Origin: Fulvivirga sediminis
GTDB lineage: Bacteria; Bacteroidota; Bacteroidia; Cytophagales; Cyclobacteriaceae
Length of the DNA: 64,000 nt
Reading direction: 5' to 3'
Assembly: GCF_016757215.1 (NCBI RefSeq)
Contig: NZ_JAESIY010000001.1
Span: forward strand, 1-64,000
Shown here: in pieces, positions 52,393 through 61,072 of the stretch
How the letters are laid out: the number at the start of each line of letters is the position of its first letter
Position numbering within the stretch: position 1 is the stretch's first letter
The notes under the pieces: model-generated
Seen by the model: the letters and a program-made list of their open reading frames with translations, nothing else
Databases searched by the model: none
What the model was told of the DNA's origin: nothing
Made by a program: the position numbers and the translations under genes

Positions 52393-52736
52393 GCTGTCTC
52401 ACCTTCCAATTCTTCCCAAAATTCTACCGCTCTTCTGAGGTGAGGTATTACTATGGTTCCTCCTACTAAATTGGCTATAGCAAAAGCTTCAAATATTTGT
52501 TCTTTAGTTATGCCTAGTTCAAAACACTTTTGAACATGATATTTAATACAATCATCGCATCTAAGTACCATAGATGCTACCATACCCATCAGCTCTTTAG
52601 TTTTTACATCTAAAGCACCTTCAGTATAGGCATTGGTATCGAGGTTAAATATCCTTTTCAGTACTTTGTTATCTGCACCAAGAATTTTTTCATTCATCTT
52701 ACTGCGGTAACTGTTAAATTCTTCGACTTTATTCAT
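52389..52736 (-). CDS. Carboxymuconolactone decarboxylase-family (AhpD-like) protein
   Basis: About 115 aa from the ATG at 52736 (MNKVEEFNSYRSKMNEKILG). An in-frame TTG at 52784 extends it, but lies on top of the comF start and lacks support. The CMD fold signature is clear: RCDDCIKYHVQKCFELGITK, carrying the CxxC redox pair and the His four residues later, as in AhpD and peroxidase-like CMD proteins. Likely a small thiol-dependent antioxidant enzyme. It overlaps the small helical gene downstream by 4 bp and is divergent from comF. Confidence 0.85.
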   Translation of the reverse strand: MNKVEEFNSYRSKMNEKILGADNKVLKRIFNLDTNAYTEGALDVKTKELMGMVASMVLRCDDCIKYHVQKCFELGITKEQIFEAFAIANLVGGTIVIPHLRRAVEFWEELEGETA

Positions 52737-52783
52737 TAAATTATTTAGTAAAATATTCTTGCAAATATATCCATTCTCATACA

Positions 52784-53464
52784 ATGCTTAATGATTTCAT
52801 ATCATTGTTCTTTCCTAACTACTGCCTGGCCTGCAATCGGGGGCTAGCAAAAGGAGAGAAATTGCTTTGTTTGAAATGTGAATATAGTCTGCCAAAAACG
52901 GATTCTCATTTAAATCATGATAATTTCATAGCTTCCAAATTTTACGGAAGGGCGAAACTGTTACATGCTGTTGCCAGATATAAGTTTAATAAAAGTGGAA
53001 AAGTTCAAAGATTGCTGCACCGATTGAAATATGATAATAAACCAGAGTTAGGAACTTTAATTGGTGCTGAATATGGTAAGGAATTAATGAAAGCAGAATT
53101 TGACAGACATTATGATGTAATAGTACCTGTTCCGTTACATAAGAGGAAACTGCGCCGTCGTGGATATAACCAAAGCGCTATGTTCGGTCAGGGTTTATCA
53201 GAGTCAATGGAGTTACCTCAGTTCGAAGATGCTTTGATAAGAAATATATATACTTCTACTCAAACCAAAAAATCACGACTAGACAGGTTAAAAAATGTAG
53301 ATACTATTTTTACTCATAATGAGGATCTATCATTAGATGGTTTAAGAGTGCTTCTTGTTGATGATGTGATTACTACTGGAGCTACCCTTGAGGCTTGCAT
53401 AGAAGCACTCACAGCAGCAGGAACCACTTCTGTAGGGGTGGCTGCTATAGCATCTGCAGTATAG
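52784..53464 (+). CDS. comF: ComF-family amidophosphoribosyltransferase-like protein
   Basis: 226 aa. The N-terminal zinc-ribbon-like NYCLACNRGLAKGEKLLCLKCEY has CxxC..CxxC cysteines, a DNA-uptake competence protein hallmark. The phosphoribosyltransferase domain has VPVPLHKRKLRRRGYNQSAM (about 105-124) and the PRPP-binding loop VLLVDDVITTGATLEAC (about 188-204). ComF supports natural transformation in other bacteria, though here competence is unproven. It is divergent from the CMD-type gene. Confidence 0.92.
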   Translation: MLNDFISLFFPNYCLACNRGLAKGEKLLCLKCEYSLPKTDSHLNHDNFIASKFYGRAKLLHAVARYKFNKSGKVQRLLHRLKYDNKPELGTLIGAEYGKELMKAEFDRHYDVIVPVPLHKRKLRRRGYNQSAMFGQGLSESMELPQFEDALIRNIYTSTQTKKSRLDRLKNVDTIFTHNEDLSLDGLRVLLVDDVITTGATLEACIEALTAAGTTSVGVAAIASAV

Positions 53465-53615
53465 CTGTAATTACTTTGTAGGTTAGAAATAAGCTGTTGC
53501 TATATTTTGGCTTTTGCAAATCAAGTCATTAATCTAAGAATTGGCCCTTAGTGGGATTAAAACTGACTGGGCAATCCATTTGCTGTTGGCTTAATCTTGA
53601 AATTATTGGATAAGA

Positions 53616-54215
53616 CTATTTTATAAATTGAACTTCCATCTTTTCAACGTTCTTGTTAATGTTTTTCTGCTTTCTTTTTTCAAGTACGTTCTTGCCGTAA
53701 TCAGTGCAGAATGAATGTTTTTTAAGGAATTCCAGATTATCATTATACCACTGTTTGTCTGATAAATAGGTATTAAGCCTTTTCTCCCATTCCACTCTTA
53801 GTTTTTCTAACCACTCAAAATATTTTTTACACGTTAAATGATACACATCCGCGTCACAAATGATTTTTTCAGATAAGCTGAGAGGTTTATGGCCAAATTT
53901 GGTTGCATTGATGCAATTGAGTACTTCTTCCAGCTTCCCTGGGTCATACTGCTTCTTACTTAAAAAATCTTGTGCTATAATTTTACTTTCCTCTTCATGA
54001 TTAGAATAGTCTTTGAGGTATCCTGTATCATGAAACCAGGCCGCAATAGTAACTATTTCTTGAATGTCATCACCAACCTCGAGTTTGTCACATACTTCTT
54101 TAGTAGCTTTTACTACCATTTTAGTATGATGAATATTATGGAAGCATAAATCATTAGGTGTATTAGCTAATAATTTACACACATAATCTTCAGATTTTTT
54201 AATTATGGATCTCAT
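53616..54215 (-). CDS. HD-domain phosphohydrolase
   Basis: 199 aa. HNIHHTKMVVK (first His ligands), AAWFHDTGYLKDYSNHEEES (the HD pair and a third His) and IICDADVYHLT (distal Asp) make a complete HD metal site in residues about 26-125. The C-terminal helices (WLEKLRVEWEKRLNTYLSDK) resemble HDIG-like small domains. Substrate unknown. It is convergent with comF and divergent from the ECF sigma gene. Confidence 0.82.
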   Translation of the reverse strand: MRSIIKKSEDYVCKLLANTPNDLCFHNIHHTKMVVKATKEVCDKLEVGDDIQEIVTIAAWFHDTGYLKDYSNHEEESKIIAQDFLSKKQYDPGKLEEVLNCINATKFGHKPLSLSEKIICDADVYHLTCKKYFEWLEKLRVEWEKRLNTYLSDKQWYNDNLEFLKKHSFCTDYGKNVLEKRKQKNINKNVEKMEVQFIK

Positions 54216-54318
54216 GCACTGTTCCTTTATCTGTTATCAACACGCAACCTTCTTGTAAACGGTTGGTTGAGCAGAAAATTATTTTAAAGAAATTGATATT
54301 ATTTAATTTTTGTTACCA

Positions 54319-54336
54319 ACCAAATTTTAATTTGGT
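54319..54336. promoter_or_regulatory. Inverted repeat upstream of the ECF sigma gene
   Basis: ACCAAATT TT AATTTGGT, a perfect 8-bp inverted repeat with a 2-base centre, 18 bases before the GTG start codon. It might bind a regulator or form a short hairpin in the 5' leader. No second copy was found near the divergent HD gene start. Confidence 0.35.
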
Positions 54337-54354
54337 GCGTGTAGAGTAACAACC

Positions 54355-54912
54355 GTGGAAGAGAATAAGGAATTTCATCAGCTTCTTAAACAATGCAGGA
54401 AAGGTCATAGACAATCTCAAGACAGATTGTACCTGGCCTTTTATAACTATGCGATGAGCATTGGTTTGAGGTATTCGCGTGATCGGGAAGAAGCTCTTGA
54501 GATAGTTAACGACTCCTTTGTGAAGGTTTTTACAAATTTAAATAAATACTCAGTTGGTCTTTCTTTTAAAGGCTGGTTAAGAAAAATTGTAATCAACAGT
54601 GCCATAGATTATTATAGGAGAAATGAAAAGCATTATCACAGTGTCGACATTTCTTACGCCAGATTTGAATATGAAGATTATGATATACTAGCCGAGATTA
54701 GTGAGAAGGAGATAATAGCTCTTATTCAGGAATTGCCGCCATCATATAGAATAGTATTTAACCTGTACGCCATTGAGGGCTTTAAGCATGATGAAATAGC
54801 ACAAAAGCTTGGAATTAGTGCAGGAACCTCAAAATCTAACCTTTCTGTAGCTCGCACTAAGTTGCAGGCTGCTATTAAGAAAATCAGAAACATTCGCAAG
54901 CATCATGGATGA
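54355..54912 (+). CDS. ECF-type RNA polymerase sigma factor
   Basis: 185 aa, starting at a GTG. Region 2 runs over about residues 20-85 (AMSIGLRYSRDREEALEIVN, VFTNLNKYSVGLSFKGWLRK) and region 4 over about 125-180 with the sigma-70 HTH (LPPSYRIVFNLYAIEGFKHD, GISAGTSKSNLSVARTKLQA). It is short and lacks regions 1 and 3, as expected for ECF factors. It overlaps the following membrane protein by 8 bp, suggesting that this partner acts as its anti-sigma factor. Confidence 0.92.
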   Translation: MEENKEFHQLLKQCRKGHRQSQDRLYLAFYNYAMSIGLRYSRDREEALEIVNDSFVKVFTNLNKYSVGLSFKGWLRKIVINSAIDYYRRNEKHYHSVDISYARFEYEDYDILAEISEKEIIALIQELPPSYRIVFNLYAIEGFKHDEIAQKLGISAGTSKSNLSVARTKLQAAIKKIRNIRKHHG

Positions 54913-56248
54913 TAACAAATTTGACGAATATATACGTAACAAGGTAGAGTCTTATAAAGACACTCATCAAGACGAAGGTGCATTGGCAGCATTTCGTGCC
55001 AGGATGGATGGAGTACATTATGTTCCGTGGTACGTGAGATATAAAGACTTTATGAGAGTAGCTGCATCTGTGGTACTCATTTCTTTATTGAATTTTGGGC
55101 TCTACTCTTTTTATCATAATCAGGACAATGATGAGCTGAGAGAAGCTTTGGCATCCTTAAGGCAAAATATAGATGAAAATGAAAAATTGAAAACCGAACT
55201 TAGTTATTGGCAAAATCAGGCCCAATCTACAGCTGTTCTTACCAGCGATACGGTTTATATAGAAAAGGAGATAATAAAGCACGTGCCGGTTTATGCTATG
55301 TCCCAAGGTTCTATGGGCAGAAATCAAAATAAGATATTACTGGGAACAGACTCAGAGATTTCCGACGAATTGAAATCTTTTTTAACGAGATATTCTTTAG
55401 CTAGTGCTGACGCTCATGGTAATATATATTTGAATTATAGTAATGAAATAAATCCTAGCAGCGTAAGTAGAAAAGGAGCCTATTTGCCTGTTTATCAGGG
55501 TTTTCACTCTTCACGTATAGCTATGGTAGATCCTGGAAGCACTGAGGTGAATATGGATAGAAATAATAGGCACAAAACATCTATAGCTAAGATGCGCGAA
55601 CTGGAGAAGCATAGAATGAAGGGAGTAGGATTTCAGTATGGTCCTCAGATTGGTGTACATAAGTTGGGTGTAGATAAAGGATCGGGTAATGTAGGGGCTA
55701 TGGCCGGAATAGATGCCGAATTTATTTTTAGTCCGGCTATAAGATTGGAAACCGGTGCCAGATATGTGCATAATAGCTATGTAGTGAATGATATTGGAAG
55801 TCTTGGAAATGATTTATTCAATTATCCTGCAGTGGATCAAGATATAGGTGAATTAACTAGAATTAAGACCCAGTCTAATATTCTAGCTTTTCCTATCCAT
55901 TTGAAATATAATTTACCGCTATCAGAAAATCGATATTTGTTTGTGTCATCAGGAATATCTCCGATGCTTTACCTCAATCAGAAATTTAAATATATCTATG
56001 CTTATAGTTATGATAAAGGTGGAGAAGATGATTTTAGAGTAGAAATAGAGGCATCTAAATTTTATGAAAAACAAGCCATGTTCTTAGGAACAGTAGATGC
56101 TGCTCTGGGCGTAGAAAAAATATTGAAAAACAAATCTCATTTGTTAGTATCGTTGTTTTATCAGCATGGTATTTCTACCTTGGGAAATGAGGAAAGAAAT
56201 ATTAATATGTTAGGCCTGCAAACAGCCCTTCGTTTCAGGGTAAAATAA
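54905..56248 (+). CDS. Probable anti-sigma-like membrane protein with C-terminal beta-barrel
   Basis: 447 aa. The cytoplasmic N-terminus of about 45 residues (KFDEYIRNKVESYKDTHQDE) could bind the sigma factor. One transmembrane helix (MRVAASVVLISLLNFGLYSF) follows at about 46-65, then a coiled-coil (ELREALASLRQNIDENEKLK) and a linker. From about residue 235 the chain reads as a small PorT/OMP_b-brl-like barrel (GVGFQYGPQIGVHKLGVDKG, LETGARYVHNSYVV), ending in beta strand RFRVK. Overlap of 8 bp with the sigma gene. A helix and barrel in one chain is odd: it implies two membranes or cleavage. Confidence 0.75.
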   Translation: MDDNKFDEYIRNKVESYKDTHQDEGALAAFRARMDGVHYVPWYVRYKDFMRVAASVVLISLLNFGLYSFYHNQDNDELREALASLRQNIDENEKLKTELSYWQNQAQSTAVLTSDTVYIEKEIIKHVPVYAMSQGSMGRNQNKILLGTDSEISDELKSFLTRYSLASADAHGNIYLNYSNEINPSSVSRKGAYLPVYQGFHSSRIAMVDPGSTEVNMDRNNRHKTSIAKMRELEKHRMKGVGFQYGPQIGVHKLGVDKGSGNVGAMAGIDAEFIFSPAIRLETGARYVHNSYVVNDIGSLGNDLFNYPAVDQDIGELTRIKTQSNILAFPIHLKYNLPLSENRYLFVSSGISPMLYLNQKFKYIYAYSYDKGGEDDFRVEIEASKFYEKQAMFLGTVDAALGVEKILKNKSHLLVSLFYQHGISTLGNEERNINMLGLQTALRFRVK

Positions 56249-56313
56249 ATTATGAGCGTTATGAACTTTCATTATCTGTGAATGGTTTAATCATGACTTT
56301 CTAAGATGCAAAT

Positions 56314-57297
56314 ATGATTCGACATTTTTGGCTAATGTGCCTGATGGTTATAAAAACTGTTATACTATTTGGGCAAGATTTAGGAGAAGACAATGTGGAG
56401 CTTGAGTCTGATATCATTCCATACAGGCCACGTATAGCTGAGATTACTTTTAATAATCTTTATGATTATAAAATAAGTTCTACTTCCGACAATATGGGCG
56501 AAGCTGAAACGGAGATAGAGCGTGATACTCAAATGAAAATCAGACTTGGTGCGCCTATAATTATGAAAGAGAAAACCATGTTTGGTGTTCAGCTAAAATA
56601 TGATAGGCATGACTTTCTACTCGATTATGACAATGGAGGACAAGACTATGGTTTGTATAATCATATAGAAAGGCAAAAATTTACGAGTCTAGGAGGCAGA
56701 TTTTTGTTGCGTCGTGATTTAGAAGAAAATAAAAATGTAACCATTATTGCAGGAGCTGAGCTCAAGAGTGATCGTATAAAATGGACGACTAAAAGTGCTA
56801 AGTACTATCTTATGGGTTCATATGAGGTCACTTTAAATAAAACAACCAAAATTGGTGGTGGTTTAGCCTTGGCCTATACCCTATCAGCACCACAGATATA
56901 TCCCTTTCTTAGCTACGAACATAAGATCAACAGATCTTGGACATTAGATCTATATCTACCTAAAACGGTGGCACTTAGATATAAAGTCGATAGCAAATTC
57001 TATATTACTGCTTCCGCAGAAGTAAAGGGCTGGAGGTATGCTATAAGAAATGCGGAAGTATCTACCGACGTGCTAACCCTTCGAAAATCTGATTTGTATA
57101 CTGGTGTTAGTCTGGAGCACGAAATTCATGATTGGTTATGGGTGGGCTTTGATATGGGATATACTTTTAACCTTAGGAATTATCTCGCAGAACCGGGAGA
57201 TAGACGAAGAGATGCCCTTATAGAACTGAATCCTCAAAATGCACCTTTTGCTAGGTTTGGTCTATTTATAGTGCCTCCTAAGAAGTTTTATATGTAG
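56314..57297 (+). CDS. Outer-membrane beta-barrel protein (DUF6268-like)
   Basis: 327 aa. A signal peptide with a hydrophobic stretch (LMCLMVIKTVILF) ends in GQ. The rest alternates polar and hydrophobic residues typical of beta strands (FGVQLKYDRHDFLLDYDNGG, TIIAGAELKSDRIKWTTKSA, KIGGGLALAYTLSAPQIYPF) and matches the DUF6268 style of Bacteroidota. It follows the sigma/anti-sigma pair by 65 bp on the same strand and could be under its control. Confidence 0.7.
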   Translation: MIRHFWLMCLMVIKTVILFGQDLGEDNVELESDIIPYRPRIAEITFNNLYDYKISSTSDNMGEAETEIERDTQMKIRLGAPIIMKEKTMFGVQLKYDRHDFLLDYDNGGQDYGLYNHIERQKFTSLGGRFLLRRDLEENKNVTIIAGAELKSDRIKWTTKSAKYYLMGSYEVTLNKTTKIGGGLALAYTLSAPQIYPFLSYEHKINRSWTLDLYLPKTVALRYKVDSKFYITASAEVKGWRYAIRNAEVSTDVLTLRKSDLYTGVSLEHEIHDWLWVGFDMGYTFNLRNYLAEPGDRRRDALIELNPQNAPFARFGLFIVPPKKFYM

Positions 57298-57503
57298 CCT
57301 ACTTACTAAAAAGCAAGTTTATTTAAAAAATTTATTATCAGTTGATTATAATCGATTAGAAGCTCTTAAAACACAAATTTAAGTTAATAAATATTGTTTA
57401 TTTTTATTACCGATAGAAGTAGGTCCTTCAAGATTTAAAATAAGTTCTTATAAAGTGGCACTGTTTTTTCATAATTTAGATATATCACATAAAATGTATT
57501 TGC

Positions 57504-58052
57504 ATGAATTTTAAAAGAGTATTACTAGCAGTTTTATTTTTGGCTTTTATAAAAACAGTAGCAAGCGCTCAGGTGGTAGGTAAGAAATTTCCTGAACTTG
57601 AGGCGGAGACCGTATCTGACTCAGTAGTGATTTTGCCCAAAGGTACCATGGGAAAATATACTCTGGTAGGAATGGCCTATTCAAAAAAATCAGAAAAAGA
57701 TCTTAATACTTGGTTCAGTCCTGTATACAATAAGTTTTTAAGAGAGGGAGGCGGTCTTTTTTCTTCTTTTGGCTACGATGTAAATGTTTATTTTATACCT
57801 ATGTTCACAGGTATTAATGCTGCTGCTACAGGTACAGCTAAAAATAAGGCAACTAAAAACATTGATCCTAAACTGTTGCCCAATATTTTATTCTATAAAG
57901 GTAAACTTAAACCTTACAAAGAATCATTGGCTTTTGACAAAAAGGATGTTCCTTACTTTTTTGTATTAGACAAACAAGGTAAAATAGTTTATGCTACATC
58001 CGGTAGCTTTAGCGACAAAAAAATGTCTGAAATAGAAGATGTGTTGGAATAA
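57504..58052 (+). CDS. Secreted thioredoxin-fold-like protein without CxxC
   Basis: 182 aa. The signal peptide MNFKRVLLAVLFLAFIKTVA ends in SAQ. The fold reads like a thioredoxin/AhpC-type domain (FPELEAETVSDSVVILPKG, LVGMAYSKKSEKDLNTWFSP, VPYFFVLDKQGKIVYATSG with the typical cis-Pro to final strand pattern) but it has no CxxC or peroxidatic cysteine. So it is unlikely to be a redox enzyme. Similar to the mitochondrial ATP10-type assembly proteins in organisation (weak inference). Followed by a strong bidirectional terminator. Confidence 0.65.
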   Translation: MNFKRVLLAVLFLAFIKTVASAQVVGKKFPELEAETVSDSVVILPKGTMGKYTLVGMAYSKKSEKDLNTWFSPVYNKFLREGGGLFSSFGYDVNVYFIPMFTGINAAATGTAKNKATKNIDPKLLPNILFYKGKLKPYKESLAFDKKDVPYFFVLDKQGKIVYATSGSFSDKKMSEIEDVLE

Positions 58053-58054
58053 AG

Positions 58055-58076
58055 AAAGGGCCTATTTAGGCCCTTT
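58055..58076. terminator. Bidirectional intrinsic terminator
   Basis: AAAGGGCC (58055-58062) pairs perfectly with GGCCCTTT (58069-58076) around a 6-nt loop, with A-rich sequence on the left and T-rich (TATATTTT) on the right. It sits between the convergent 57504 and msrA genes and can serve both. Confidence 0.85.
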
Positions 58077-58083
58077 ATATTTT

Positions 58084-58635
58084 CTATGCTTTTAGTTTCT
58101 CGCTAAATACAGCCTTTACTTTATCTACTTTTGGTTTTACTACAAACTGACAATACGGCTGACCGGGATTTTCATTAAAATAATTCTGGTGATAATCTTC
58201 GGCCTCAAAGAAAACACCTAGTGGAGATATTTCTGTAACTATAGGATCAGGAAAAGCCTCTGCATCATCTAGTTTTTGTTTATAGGCTTCAGCTATTTCC
58301 TTCTGTTCATCATTATGATAGAAAATGGCTGACCTATATTGTGTACCTACATCAGCCCCTTGTTTATTGAGCGTAGTAGGATCATGTGTTTTCCAAAATA
58401 CCTCCAAAATATCTTTAAAACTAATATCTGCAGGGTCAAACGTAATTTGGGCCACCTCTGCATGACCTGTAAGTCCACTGCATACTTCACGGTAAGTTGG
58501 ATTTTTGACCTTGCCACCTGTATAACCAGATACTACTTTTTTTACTCCTTTTAAATTTTGAAAAACAGCTTCAACACACCAGAAACAACCCGCTCCTAAA
58601 GTAGCCTGCTCCAGATTATTTTCTTCCTCATTCAT
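58084..58635 (-). CDS. msrA: Peptide methionine sulfoxide reductase A
   Basis: 183 aa. The catalytic motif GAGCFWCVEAVFQNLKGVKK (Cys about 17) is followed by YTGGKVKNPTYREVCSGLTG and HAEVAQITFDP, plus TLNKQGADVGTQYRSAIFYH, the MsrA signatures. It reduces methionine-S-sulfoxide in proteins. A resolving Cys occurs near the C-terminus (QPYCQFVVKP). There is no MsrB fusion or adjacent msrB. Confidence 0.95.
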   Translation of the reverse strand: MNEEENNLEQATLGAGCFWCVEAVFQNLKGVKKVVSGYTGGKVKNPTYREVCSGLTGHAEVAQITFDPADISFKDILEVFWKTHDPTTLNKQGADVGTQYRSAIFYHNDEQKEIAEAYKQKLDDAEAFPDPIVTEISPLGVFFEAEDYHQNYFNENPGQPYCQFVVKPKVDKVKAVFSEKLKA

Positions 58636-58689
58636 ATCTTTTAGTATTAGGTTTAATGTTCTATTTAAAAATTAAGACTTAATGCTCTT

Positions 58690-61050
58690 CTAGATATACG
58701 GAATTTCTACTGTAAAGATTGATCCTTTACCTTCTTCTGAAGACATAGTTATGGTTCCGTTTAATTTATCTACGGTTTCTTTAACAATGTATAGGCCAAG
58801 ACCAGTTCCTGAGGAGTTTTCATTGGCACGATAAAACATGTCAAAAATTCTATGGTGATAGGTTTCTGGAATTCCAGGACCAAAATCACGTATAGATATT
58901 TCCACCCTATTAGAATCATTTTTGTGAACCTTTATTTCAAGGCGTTTGTCATCATTTTCTAAACATCCATAATGAATGGCATTACTTACCAGATTTCTAA
59001 GAATGACCCGTAGCCTACTGGGGTCTGTTTTAATCATTAGGGCCCGATCTATATCTTCACACCGGATAATCTGATCTGCTCCTGCAATATATTGGAGGTC
59101 ATCAAAAATATTACAAAGCATCTCTGTGATATTGACCAATTCATAATCTATTTCAAGTCTCGCATTTCTGCTGAAATCTATTATATCTTTAATTGATTGA
59201 TTGAGTCTTGAAATGGAGTTAGACATCATTTCATAATACACTTGTCGGTTTTCTACCTCCTTTTCATGTTTTACCAGATTAATTAAGCCCATTACTGAAG
59301 CTAAAGGGGCTTTTAAGTCATGGGACGCACTGTACACAAAACTATCGAGTTCTTTGTTTACCTTTTTTAGCATATCGTTTTGTGCCAAAAGCTGTTCTTC
59401 TGCGTTTACACGTTCTGTAATATCTTTTAAGAAAAATGAGGCTCCTGAAACCTTGCCTCTTTCTTCTATGGGGTAGGCATAAATTTCAAAATAGTTTTGC
59501 CCTTCCGTTTCAGTATCATCATTAACAATGTCTCTATAAACAGCCCTTTGGCCGGAGAGAATATCATCAAATCTGTTTTTCCATACTTTTTTTAACCTGG
59601 AATCTGATGGATATAAATCTAATAAGTTACTGCCCCTGCTCAGGTAGTTGCCATATGAAATGGCCCAAGACTGGGCAAAAACGGTATTGTAATCTATGAG
59701 TCTGTAGTTTCTATCTATAAGCCAGATCGAATTATCAGAATTATCGAGAATGGAACGTAGGTTCAACTCTTTTCTCAGAATGTCAGCAGTACGCTCCTTT
59801 ACTTTTTCTTCCAGCTCTTTATTCTTTTGCTCTACCATGAGCTGCTTGTTCTTTTCTTCCCTTATCAGTGACTGGTAAATATTGTAAATTCTTACTCCTA
59901 GACCGTAAGATAAGATTATAGTACTACTGATGAATCCTATGTGGATGGCATATTTAGGTATAAAGCCGAAATCAAAAATCTGTAGATTATAGAAGTTAAG
60001 TATGAAAACGAATACAGCAAAAATAAGGCTAGCTGTGAAGAAATATCCGGCCTGGGGTATATTTAGCTTAATGGCTAACCAGCCAATAATAAGCATGAAA
60101 GGAAAAACTATGATTGACAATATTGCAGTAGCTACGAATGCCGCCGGCAAATAAGTAAACATGCAAATAAGAGTAATCACAGCAATAGCGCCGATTAACC
60201 ACTTGGTGAAATTACTTATCTTACTGGACCAAGAACCAATATTGAGAAAGTCGGTCATAAAGAACAGACCCAATATTAAGGTAGTACATGTGGTTATTAC
60301 ATTTAAATATCCACTACACAAATCTACAATGGCAAAAAGAAAAAGCGAGTTAAAGCCGTCATTAGAGGTAGTGGATAATGATACGGAAAAAATATAGAGG
60401 GCATAGTATAGAAAAACATTAAACTTGGTGCTAATAAACAGTAAAATGTTGTATAGCATGAGAATAATAAGTGCGCCATAAAATAGCCCTAAAAATGTTC
60501 TTTCATTTGTGTTTTTAGATAGAGCTTGTGCATCATCTTCTATAGAAGCTGATATAGTAATAGTGTTGGGAGAAGTAATTTTGAAATAATAATCAGTGGA
60601 CTGTAGTGGGTCTACCACTATCATAAAACTGTTCTGATTGCTTTGAATACTCTTTTCTTTTGGATTTACGCAGGATCCTGTAAGTGAGTGGGTAGTTCTA
60701 CCTGATGCGCGGATTTCAAAAAGCTCTATACGCTGAATAGATTGGTCATAAAATTCAATAGCTAGGTGTACAGGGTCATACACCAATCCTACTACTTGAA
60801 GCTTTAACCAGATGGTCTGATTTCCAATTCCTTTCCTCAAGCCATTTTTTCCCATTTGGGACCAGGCTGTAGAGTCTAAATCAACAACATCATCTATATT
60901 AAGATCATTGTCCTGATTTACTATATAATCGAAATAAGAATTTAGATTTGTTTTTTTATTTAGCCCCTGTATTTCTAAGGTTTCCTGAGCCAGAACGCTG
61001 CTGCTAGAACCAAAGCATAATAGTATTAAAGTGAAAGAAATATACCTCAA
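58690..61050 (-). CDS. 7TM-DISM sensor histidine kinase with PAS domain
   Basis: 786 aa. The signal peptide MRYISFTLILLCFGSSSSVL ends in AQE; the extracellular 7TMR-DISMED2-like domain covers about residues 30-175, then seven transmembrane helices (roughly 187-395), a coiled coil (EEKNKQLMVEQKNKELEEKV), a PAS domain (about 425-545) and a HisKA domain with SASHDLKAPLASVMGL (His about 575), then HATPase_c (NAIHYG, RDFGPGIPETYHH, GTGLGLYIVKETV). No receiver is fused or adjacent, so the partner is elsewhere. The ligand of the extracellular domain is unknown. Confidence 0.92.
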   Translation of the reverse strand: MRYISFTLILLCFGSSSSVLAQETLEIQGLNKKTNLNSYFDYIVNQDNDLNIDDVVDLDSTAWSQMGKNGLRKGIGNQTIWLKLQVVGLVYDPVHLAIEFYDQSIQRIELFEIRASGRTTHSLTGSCVNPKEKSIQSNQNSFMIVVDPLQSTDYYFKITSPNTITISASIEDDAQALSKNTNERTFLGLFYGALIILMLYNILLFISTKFNVFLYYALYIFSVSLSTTSNDGFNSLFLFAIVDLCSGYLNVITTCTTLILGLFFMTDFLNIGSWSSKISNFTKWLIGAIAVITLICMFTYLPAAFVATAILSIIVFPFMLIIGWLAIKLNIPQAGYFFTASLIFAVFVFILNFYNLQIFDFGFIPKYAIHIGFISSTIILSYGLGVRIYNIYQSLIREEKNKQLMVEQKNKELEEKVKERTADILRKELNLRSILDNSDNSIWLIDRNYRLIDYNTVFAQSWAISYGNYLSRGSNLLDLYPSDSRLKKVWKNRFDDILSGQRAVYRDIVNDDTETEGQNYFEIYAYPIEERGKVSGASFFLKDITERVNAEEQLLAQNDMLKKVNKELDSFVYSASHDLKAPLASVMGLINLVKHEKEVENRQVYYEMMSNSISRLNQSIKDIIDFSRNARLEIDYELVNITEMLCNIFDDLQYIAGADQIIRCEDIDRALMIKTDPSRLRVILRNLVSNAIHYGCLENDDKRLEIKVHKNDSNRVEISIRDFGPGIPETYHHRIFDMFYRANENSSGTGLGLYIVKETVDKLNGTITMSSEEGKGSIFTVEIPYI

Positions 61051-61072
61051 GAGAATTTATAGTTTAAGCCAC

